NCBI GenBank assembly: GCA_018894105.1
Contig: CM032128.1
Span: 21,123,001 to 21,187,000, forward strand
DNA from: Jacaranda mimosifolia
Taxonomy: Eukaryota; Streptophyta; Magnoliopsida; Lamiales; Bignoniaceae
Length of the DNA stretch: 64,000 nucleotides
Direction: 5' to 3'
Shown here: piece by piece, positions 55,805 through 64,000 of the stretch
How the letters are laid out: each line of letters starts with the position of its first letter
Position numbering within the stretch: the first letter of the stretch is position 1
The notes under the pieces: model-generated
The model's database searches: none
Told to the model about the DNA's origin: nothing
What the model saw: only the letters and a program-made list of their open reading frames with translations
Made by a program: the position numbers and the translations under genes

Positions 55805-56070
55805 CACTGCTAGAAAAAAGGTCTAATGTGACACATTTGTAAAAATGTCTCAATAATCTGTCTATTGAGACATTTAATAAAAATGTATCTCAATAACCAA
55901 GTTATTTAAATTTTTATCTAGAAACTTCCTAAAAAGTGTCTTATTAACATATTTTATGGAGACACATTTATAGAAAATGTCACGTTTTTATAATTTTATT
56001 ACAACTCTTTTTGGAAGTATTTTATAAACACTTTTTCTAAGGACATTTCTTAAAAGTGTCATATTTGAAT
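55805..56070 (+). repeat. CACTA-2 5' terminus and subterminal repeats
   Basis: Terminus CACTGCTAGAAAAAAGG (55805-55821). Repeats: AAAATGTCTCAATAA (55843), TATTGAGACATTT (55863), AATGTATCTCAATAA (55881), GTGTCTTATT (55937), GAGACACATTT (55959), GGACATTTCTTAAAAGTGTC (56041). The 3-base target copy would be GTA (55802-55804). Confidence 0.7.
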
Positions 56071-58415
56071 TAGTAATTATATATATATATATATTATCAT
56101 ACTTATACTAAATTGTCCCATAATATTTGAAATATTCTAAAAAATCAAAATAAAAAAAATTATTGGTGCCTTTTTGATAAAACAATTGATAACTTCTCAA
56201 AAAAAAAAAAAAAATCCCAATTTTCTTCAATTCTTCTTTCTCAAATAGTTTACCCCAAATCCCTAACCCAAATCCCCTTAATTCCTACCAAAATCTCTTG
56301 CCCTCTTCTCGCACAAAATCACACATACCCGCCCAAACAAATCTCTCTCTTTTATACACAAGCATACACACAAAATATGAAGTTTTTAGAGGTTTGATAT
56401 AATTTTACAGTGAAGCTGTTCCCAACAGTGGACGACTCCTCAATGGCGGGAATTCTATGTCTCTATTATTGAGTACTCTAGGTGAGATTTATCATTGTTT
56501 ACATATAAGGACCTTACAAATAGTATGAGAGGCATTTTCTTGTTTGAAATACTTCTACGTTGGGTCTCTATTTTTGGCGATTAAAATAGTAAATATATGC
56601 CTGTTGTGTTTGTCTATTTAATCCCTGTTGTTACATCCATTGGGATTAGAATCTTAAATATATAGCAAAAGAAAGAACAAGTGAAATTTCTGGATTTCTG
56701 AAATTTATCTTTGAAACTTTGAAACAAGATGTTGGAGTAGGTATCAATCAGCTTCTATGCACACAACAATGTATCTTTATATTGCTAGAAATCTAATAAA
56801 CTAGAGACCCTTTTATTGCCTTTATTCTCTGTGAAATATTTAATGCTTTGACCAGTCCATCACAAGTACATTTCTTCTTGAGATGTTTATACCAAAGAAA
56901 TGTGCAAGAAGTTAAATATAGTTCTCAAACAGGAGAGGGGATAGGTTGAGACCATGGCCACATTGAATTGTGGGAGAATCCTCTGTAAGTATGTGTCTGT
57001 AGTAGAGTTAGCATATGAAAAGAGTAATATCTCATTAGCAGGCAGCCCTAATAATTAGAAGTTCTAAATCTGGTCATGTTAAGTTGTATGCAATAGTTTA
57101 ACTCCCCGAATTACTCTACATATGTTATTCACAATTTATAGACCCTTGTGTTATGTTTCCATTTTTATTTTCTATATGTGCATTTGAATTAACAGTTTAG
57201 AACTGATTATCTGATCCAAATTTCCACAAAAGCTACTCAAAGCTGGATGTATCATCAAAATGTCGCTTTATCTACCATCATTGCCTCATCATTTTCATGT
57301 TATTGTTTTTCAAATCTGAGTTTATAAGCATATATGCTATAGTGAAAGGCAATCTAAAGACATGGAATAATCCTAATGTAAATAACTTAATAACTGAAAA
57401 ATAGAGTTCTAGGAAAAGTTACTGAATGCTTAAGATCTAAAATAAGTGGGCAAAAATATAGCTATTTTTGTTAGGAAGAGGAATATGAGAGAAGATAATT
57501 CACTGAAAATGCAAAGATAAAGGTATATATAAGAGACATGAAATTGAATGTTGAAGGGAGAAAATTACAAATTAAGAGGGGCTGTTGAAAATAGTAATTT
57601 GTCATTTTCAAAAATAAAAAGTTGAAGGAAAGGCACCTTTATTTGGTACATGTATTTTTATTATGAGCTTATTCATATATTGAGAAAAGAAAAGTATGAA
57701 CTAAATTGTGATACATATATTTAGGATAAGTTCGTGTTAAATGATGCTTATTGATACCTATGTATTTTTAATTTATTTGGAAGCAAAGTTCATCATCCCA
57801 AAGATGACTTCCTCTTCTATTCTCTCATTTAATTGAGTTTTGTGATTTTAGCTACAAAGCTTCCGAAAGTTTTGGGTTTTAACTTTTGCTCTTTAGTTCT
57901 GAAAGTGGTGCTTGGGAATAGTGATGGGTATGACAATCACGCTATCTGAATGCAACAATCACAAAAAATGTTTGTCAGATACTAATGGAGAACAGGGTTA
58001 TATATTGTGTTGGTAAGCCCTCTTTTATTTTTCAAGCAAGAAGTTCTCTGATATTGGTGCAGGCTATTGCTTTAAGGGTTCTCTTGTCATCTCTTGAATA
58101 ATAAGTTAGGCTTTGCCCTCTGTGTGTCAGTTTAGAAACATAGAATATGACTTCTGGAGCTTTTTCTCGAGCTGCCCCTTTACAGAAAGTATGAATTTAA
58201 AGGATAAGCAATATATCTTATTTTGTTGCACCTATTTCTAAAACTTGAATTTTGGTTTGGTTTGATGTAACTTGTTTGTTTTGGTTGCATTAGATAAGCC
58301 GTGAATTTTCTTGCTACAAATTTGGATGCTTTGTTGTTGTTTTGTCTTTGCTGTTGGAGTAATGCAATTGCTGATAAGTTGTTGTAATGGTGGATTGAAC
58401 CCAGGCACCTGGGAG
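56071..58415. other. Unassigned DNA inside CACTA-2
   Basis: No gene is recognised. A TA microsatellite lies near 56079-56094 and a run of A at 56199-56214. Bases 56220-56390 (CT-rich, like a plant 5' UTR) are followed by a possible ATG region at 56443 (MAGILCLYY then stop). The stretch 56480-58400 is moderately AT-rich with short frames only. It may hold introns or remains of the transposon's second gene or captured host DNA; nothing decides this. Confidence 0.35.
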
Positions 58416-59052
58416 TAGAGGTGTAAACGAGTCGAGCTCGAGCTCGAGCTTGCCAAAATTGCAGGCTCGAGCTCGAGCTCAAGCTCAAGCTCAAAAATAC
58501 TGAGCTCGAGTCGAGCTCGAGCTCGAGCTCGAGCCGGCTCATCAGAAAATTTTAAATTAAATAAAAATATTAAATTATTAATATATCATAATTATTTAAT
58601 AATAATTAATAAAATAATTAAAATTATTATTATAAATTAAATATATATGAAATTATAATAATTACTATAATGATTTAAATTATAATATATTATAATTATT
58701 GATAAATTATTAAATTATTAATATATTATAATTATTTAATTATATATATAAATATTTAAAATTAGAAAAAAAAAGTAAATTATTAATACATATTAATTAA
58801 TATATAATAAATATTTAAAATTAGAAAAAGAAAGTAAATTATTATATATATTAATTATTTAATTAATATATAAAAAATATTTAAAAATAGGAAAAAGCTC
58901 ATGAGCCGGCTCATGAGCTTTTAAACAACTAGAGATGAGCTCGAGCTCGACTCATGTTAAAGCTCGAGCTCGAAAAACTCGAGCTTGAGTCGAGCTATAA
59001 TCGAGCCCGCTCATGAGGCTCATGAGCCGGCTCGACTCATCTTACACCCCTA
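58416..59052. mobile_element. Non-autonomous hAT-like element, 637 bp, GAGCTC-rich
   Basis: Ends TAGAGGTGTAAACGAGTCGA and, reversed, TAGGGGTGTAAGATGAGTCG match well. The 8-bp flanks CCTGGGAG (58408-58415) and CTTGGGAG (59053-59060) differ at one base, fitting the hAT target size. Both arms are made of repeated GAGCTC/CTCGAG words (58436-58536 and 58938-59037) that can pair with each other; the middle is AT-rich. Elements opening TAGGGGTGTAAACGAG are common in plant genomes. No transposase is present. Confidence 0.85.
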
Positions 59053-59060
59053 CTTGGGAG

Positions 59061-61447
59061 AGTGCTTCTTTCTTTTGATTATACAATATGCTCAAATGGG
59101 CATTTGATCTTGGGTCATTTGAAAGGCTGGTCTCCTATTTTGCACTGAAATGAGAACTTTAAGCTGGAGGCCTCTCAATTTGCTTAAAATTTTGTTGTTT
59201 TGAGGAATCGAACCTAGGAATGTTAGGCTGATATTCTTGCTGAATTGAGAAATCGTAATCTGCCCCTTTTTTGGCGTCTTCAATTTATTTTGGCAACGTT
59301 GACTTTGGACCTCCCACTTTTCTTTTTGGGGTTTAATTAATGATTTTGTAGGTTGGAACTTATTTGTGGCGGGCCAACTGCTAACTTGATGGGCTTTGCT
59401 TAATTAGTATAGTATGTGGTATTTTGTTCTTAGATATTTAATTTAATGATGTTCCCTTGATCATAAGTGATTAGTAGCAAATTTCTACATTTTGAATCAT
59501 TGTAAGGAAAGTAAGTGCTTCCTTGTTTAAGTTTTTGCTCAAATACTCCAGACTTGTAATTTCCTTTTGATTGCTAATATATCCCAAACGAACCTATTCC
59601 CAAAAAAAAAAAAAGGTTAGGCTTTGCCTTTATTCTCTTTAATTTTTTAAAGAGGTTTTGTGATAATTTAGTAATTGATTTTGCCTAGGGTGGAAGTATT
59701 GTTCAAATAACAATTGAATATATCCCCTTGATCCATTTTGCTTTTTTTGGATTTTTTTTTTAACAATTTATACAACTCCTTCATTGATTCTATCTAATTA
59801 TGGGAGGTTTTCAATTTATATTTCAATTTAAAAGTGTACTTGAAGGTTGGAGGGGGGTGTTGAAAATTGGATGGATGCATTTAAGGTAACCTTTCACGAA
59901 TTTCAGTTTATTTACTTTTACAATTGGAAGGGCAGATTACGATTTCTCAATTTAGCAAGTTAACTCTTTTGATTGCTTAAAGTTGGACTTGTAATTTCCT
60001 TTTGATTGCTGAATTGAGAAATTTGCTTAAAGTTAACTCTGTTCGGGGTTGCTTTTATTGATTGTTCCATATCTACTTAAACCATCTAGTAGGGGAAATT
60101 GGACTTCTGAAATGATTAGTTTGATGTAATTTTGCTCCAAATTTTCACATGGTTTGTGAAAAACTAATAGATAAATAATTGAGAATAATGTTAAAGTAGT
60201 ATGTCTTAAAATATAAATTGCCTTATTTGATAATATTGGTTGAACTAATATGAGTGTGAGATGGGAAAAATGTGAGATGACCTCTACGTCTTTCTTTATA
60301 TATATAAACGCACACAATTACATAAACTATGTGCCAAAACTTTAGAGGCTGCAAGGAAAGGCCTTTCTTGGAAGCTTTTAATGGGCCCAAATGAGTAACC
60401 AAATTGAGTGGGTGCAATTAGTTCACCATAATTTATAGTTTTTGATCATCCATCCCGAAAACAAGAATGGCTTCATCAGTTTGGGCCATCACAACTGGTG
60501 TGGCTTTAAGCAATTCATATGGTCTTAATGAGGGAGTCCTATATATTAATTCAATAACAAAAATAAAAATGACTCTCTTTTTGATATTTTTAAATCTAGA
60601 ATCTTTATTTCAAATAATTAAAAAACTAAACTTTTGTAAGTCTTGTTACTCCAATAATTAAAAAAAAAAGAAAAATATAAAAAATAATGGAAAAGTAGTA
60701 TACTGAATATTTTTCCTATTTACTCTTATTCCATTTAATTTATAATTTCACTTTAAATTTATTTTGATTTGCATTCACGTGCCAAATTTAATCTATTTTG
60801 AAATATAAATTATTATTTATTGAAAACCTAAAGCTTATATTAAAAGTATTAATTTGTATATATTTATTGTATATCATGAAATTAAAAGATACAGATCTTA
60901 AGGATTTATAATATTTTATCAATAAGTATTATCTTAACTCCATTTGTAATTATAAATCAAATAATGTAGTAACATATATTAGAACTCTTCGGTATAATTT
61001 AAAAATGAGCAAATGCATAATACATATTCAAATAATATAATATTAGATCATATTTGCTCTCAAATCATCTTTTTAAAATAGTATTTTATTCATACAACTA
61101 TATATCTGAATATTATCCATTTTACATTTTTAAGCCAATTGTTTTGCCACAAAAAGTTTATAATGTTCTTGGATGCGCTAAATGTCAAGTTCTTTCATGA
61201 TATGTCTAACTAACTAGGGATAATGATATGTTTTTCTTTGTTTCATAATAATTGTTTAATTCATTCATTTATCAAGGATTGGATTATGAAAAATATGAGG
61301 TCTAATATTATAGGTTTTGATTTTTATTTAATTACTAAGTGAACACATTTAGAAATTGTGTTATCTATTATTATATTAATGTGTTATGCAATATATTATT
61401 ATATCATCCTATTTCTCAAGTATTTGTTTATTTTTAATGATATCAGT
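59061..61447. other. Unassigned AT-rich DNA upstream of the transposase
   Basis: No gene is supported. A phrase around TTGATTGCT(T/G)AA and GACTTGTAATTTCCTTTTGA occurs twice (59550-59573 and 59988-60012), showing a small local duplication. A TATATATAAACGCACACA stretch lies near 60299. The last kilobase is very AT-rich and presumably includes the promoter of the transposase gene. Confidence 0.35.
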
Positions 61448-62335
61448 ATGGATAAGAGTTAGATGAATCTACCAAGATCAAGTAAAGAATACCATGAAGG
61501 ATTGAAGCTTTTTTTGGATTTTGCTTGCTCAAATTCAAAAGATGAAATAATATTGTGCCCTTGTAAAAAGTGTAAAAATGGCTTGTGCAAAAAACATGAA
61601 GTTGTTGAAGGCCATTTACTTTGGGAAGGGTTTTTAGATGGATACACTGAATGGATACTTCATACAGAGTCGCACACTACAAGAGGATCCGTATCTAATT
61701 TATTTAGTAGAATAGATCCATTTGATAACATGCAGGAAATGCCCTATGATGCATTTGGGATGCAAACAGAAGGTAACTAATTAGAAGATATGCCAAGAAT
61801 TGGAGCAGAAAAGCCTTGAGTTAAAATTTTTTATAAGCTTATGCAAGATGCTAAACAAGAACTTTATCCTGGTTGTAGAAGTTCTCAAAACTTTTTTTTT
61901 ATAGTTAGAATGCTTCAGATAAAGTGTCTTGGGAATTGGAGTGATGCTTCATTTACAATAATGTTGGATTTGTTGAAAGAATCATTTCTAGAGGGTGTGC
62001 AACTACCAAAGAATTACTATGAGAATCAAAAGATAATGAGAGATTTAGGGTTAAACTATAAGAAAATTGATGCGTACGTGTTGGAATGATTGCATGTTAT
62101 ATTAGGGTGTGAATGAAATCAAGATTAAGTGTGATACTTATGATGAACCACGATGGGAAGTGCAAGCACTTGAAGTGGAAAATGGTGTTCCTTCTACAAA
62201 AGCTAAGAGAAATAAGAAGGTTCCAGCTAAAGTTATATGGCATTTTTCTTTGAAACAAAGATCGTAAAGGTTATTTATGAATTCACAAGCTGCATCCCTT
62301 ATGAGGTGGCATAAAGAATAACGTATCAAAGATGG
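61448..62335 (+). pseudogene. CACTA tnp2: transposase-associated domain and start, broken
   Basis: The ATG at 61448 opens MDKS, a stop (61460-61462), then MNLPRSSKEYHEGLKLFLDF; the usual family start is MDKSWM, so the Trp codon has become TAG. CPCKKCKNGLCKKHEVVEGH LLWEGFLDGYTEWILHTE is the Cys/His-rich transposase-associated domain, with its Cys residues kept. Stops follow at 61778 and ~61818. LMQDAKQELYPGCRSSQNFF and ESFLEGVQLPKNYYENQKIM continue the usual order (61841-62089). The Cys pairs of the next zinc region are lost, then KVPAKVIWHFSLKQR-like and LMRWHKE-like phrases lead into the core. Confidence 0.85.
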
Positions 62336-63466
62336 TATTATGAGGCACCCATCAGATTTCCCTACTTGGCAAACTTTTGATTACAACTTTCCAAACTTTG
62401 CAAAAGAGCTTCGCAATGTTGGGTTAGGTTTGACATGTGATGGTTTTAATCTATTTAGAACCATGAATGTAGTCTATAGTACATGGCCAGTAATTTTAAT
62501 GCCATACAACTTACCACCTGGAGATTGCATGAAGAAATCATTTTTTATGTTGTCCTTACTTATACCTAGCCCTAATGAACCTGAAAATGATCTTGATATT
62601 TTTTACAACCATTAATAGCTGAGTTGAAGGAGTTATGGGATACTGGAGTTGAAACATATGATGCTTTCATAAAATAGAATTTTCAATTGCATGCAGCAGT
62701 GTTGTGAACTATAAGCGATCTTCCAGGCCTTGCATCTTTGTTGGGTTGGAGTACTAAAGGAAAATATACTTGCCCTGTATGTCAAAAGCATACAAATTCT
62801 GAATGGTTAAACAACTCAAAGAAGCATTTTTACATGTGCCATCGAGTCTTTTTACCTAAGGATCATCGATATACAAAGGAAAAGAGATCCTTTAATAATG
62901 CAGAGGAACATAGAAAGATACCTACTTATTTGAATGGATCGGCAATACTAGATGAAATGAAGAGCTTCAATAACAAATTTGGAAAGAAGGTGGGCGACTT
63001 AAATTACCTTATAGTTGGAAGAAGAAAATCATTCTTTTTATTTGCCTTATTGGGAAAAAATTTGGTGCATCATAATCTTGATGCTATGCATATTGAGAAA
63101 TGTGACAAGGAGTTGTACACATTGTTGGATTTTGATAAGTCTAAGGACAATCACAATGCACACTCGGATTTAAGAGATATGGGTATATGAAAAGAGCTTC
63201 ACCCTTTTTTAGATGAGTCTGGCCAAGAACGAATACCGATAGCTTCTTTTGCATTGGATAAGAATGAGAAGAAAACATTCTGTAGAGTTTTGAAAAAGGT
63301 AAAAGTTCCATATGGTTATTCTACAAATATTTCAAGATGTGTGCATTTCAAACTAACACAAATTTTTGGTCTAAAAAGTCATGGCTCTCACATCTTAATG
63401 CAACAATTGCTACCAATTTCTTTGCATAAATTGTTACCTAAGTCAATACATTCTCCTTTGATTTAG
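62336..63466 (+). pseudogene. CACTA tnp2: transposase core, broken
   Basis: MRHPSDFPTWQTFDYNFPNF, NVGLGLTCDGFNLFRTMNVV, TWPVILMPYNLPPGDCMKKS FFMLSLLIPSPNEPENDLDI (62340-62615) are hallmark tnp2 motifs. After a frame change PLIAELKELWDTGVETYD, LLGWSTKGKYTCPVCQKHTN with its Cys pair, YMCHRVFLPKDHRYTKEKRS F and HHNLDAMHIEKCDKELYTLL (conserved DAMHIE box) follow to a stop at 63188. 63191-63466 adds GYSTNISRCVHFKLTQIFGL KSHGSHILMQQLLPI. At least four stops or shifts are present, so it is inactive, yet most motifs are readable. Confidence 0.9.
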
Positions 63467-64000
63467 TTGTGTAGGTGCTTCAGAAACTTGTGTTCTAAAT
63501 AACTTCATTATAGTGAATTAGAACAAATGGAAAATGGCATAGCGGTGATACATTGTCAACTTGAAAAAAATTTTCCCCCATCATTTTTTGATATCACTTT
63601 ACATTTGGCTATTCATTTGGTCACTGAGGCGAAGTTAGCTGGGCCAGTACATTATCGTTGGATGTATCTAGTAGAAAGGTAATATTTTTATTATACTACC
63701 GTTTACTTTGTTTTTATTATTACTAGATCACATAATAATTATATTCACATATTTATATTCTTATAGGTACTGAAGCACTTTAAAATCTTATGTAGTTAAC
63801 AAAGTTCGGCCAAATGGTTCAATTGCTGAAGGTTACCTAGCAGAAGAATGTTTGACATTCTGCTGTTTATACTTCGATAAACATGTTGAAACACGGCACA
63901 ACCAATTAGGTTGAAATAATGATGGAGATTGAATTATTATAGAAGGCTTAGATGTTTTTTTCATTATTGGGAAGCAATTGTTTTTTATAATGAGACTTTA
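63467..64000 (+). pseudogene. CACTA tnp2: DUF4218 region with intron, broken
   Basis: After a stop, RCFRNLCSK, QLEKNFPPSFFDITLHLAIH and KLAGPVHYRWMYLVER are the region downstream of tnp2 (DUF4218 type). A GT...AG intron fits at 63679-63766 (exon end GAAAG, intron GTAATATTT to TTATAG); the next exon reads Y, stop, STLKSYVVNKVRPNGSIAEG YLAEECLTFC. This is the position where related genes continue ERYMKTLKSYV, so the stop is one base change. The frame closes near 63914; the remainder to 64000 is decayed. Confidence 0.82.

Larger units (their letters stand above)
55805..64000 (+). mobile_element. CACTA-2 transposon, 5' part (runs off window)
   Basis: It starts CACTGCTAGAAAAAAGG, close to the common plant CACTA terminus CACTACTAGAAAAAAGG, inside the Copia-2 leader. 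The first 250 bases hold repeated GAGACATTT/AAATGTCTC and GTGTC/GACAC words in both orientations, as expected of subterminal repeats. A tnp2-type transposase pseudogene lies at 61448 onward on the same strand. The 3' end is beyond 64000. Linking this terminus to that transposase is inference, since 5.6 kb of unassigned DNA lies between. Confidence 0.72.

Noticed and set aside
58180..58542. 120-codon minus frame rich in Leu, Glu and Ser repeats
   Set aside because: It translates the GAGCTC arrays of the hAT-like element; no real protein.
1..64000. CRISPR arrays, rRNA, tRNA, bacterial-type operons
   Set aside because: No regular short direct repeats with unique spacers, no conserved rRNA blocks, no complete A-box plus B-box cloverleaf and no ribosome-binding-site-led gene clusters were seen; everything fits plant nuclear DNA.

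Overview
The window is nuclear DNA of a flowering plant, most likely a eudicot. It is strongly AT-rich, it is packed with decayed Ty1/copia, Ty3/gypsy, LINE, CACTA and hAT sequences, and I recognise no intact host gene. Almost every base I can explain belongs to a transposable element (TE) inside another TE, as in gene-poor heterochromatin. The species cannot be fixed from the sequence.

Left block (1-29072). A Ty1/copia element on the + strand (Copia-1) starts left of the window. Its 5' LTR (1-839 and 13397-13895) is split by a 12.6-kb CACTA-type transposon (840-13396) with near-identical 20-bp terminal inverted repeats and a CTC target duplication. That transposon carries a long hairpin-forming inverted repeat, a MITE-like element and a solo Ty3/gypsy-type LTR (8327-11513), but no transposase. 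Copia-1 gag-pol (15845-19571) is riddled with stops. Its 3' LTR (19572-20352 and 25490-27349) is split by a second solo gypsy-type LTR on the minus strand (20353-25489), which itself contains a solo copia LTR (21051-23168). The 3' LTR also holds a 116-bp tandem duplication and a MITE. Copia-1 abuts a minus-strand copia LTR remnant (27350-29072) into which it probably inserted.

Middle block (29073-41028). This holds a non-autonomous hAT-like element (29351-30554, 8-bp TSD), a minus-strand Ty3/gypsy LTR remnant resembling the Tat/Retand group (to 31733), unannotatable AT-rich DNA, a 4.2-kb 5'-truncated L1-type LINE on the minus strand (33985-38206) with a perfect 16-bp TSD, and an unrecognised stretch.

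Right block (41029-64000). A minus-strand copia element (Copia-2, gag-pol 50473-54343) has its 3' LTR split by a + strand copia element (Copia-3, 41689-48959). Copia-3 kept its LTRs, leader and gag but lost nearly all of pol, so it is a GAG-only derivative. The Copia-2 leader is cut at 55805 by a second CACTA element with a decayed tnp2 transposase gene (61448 to beyond the window). That element carries a 637-bp hAT-like insertion (58416-59052).

The most interesting unexplained structures are: a stem-loop kept just upstream of the LTR TATA box in copies whose stem sequence differs; a phased, fourfold, near-palindromic motif in the copia leader just before gag; the 1.25-kb hairpin in the CACTA element; and the GAG-only copia derivative. 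No tRNA, rRNA or CRISPR array was seen.
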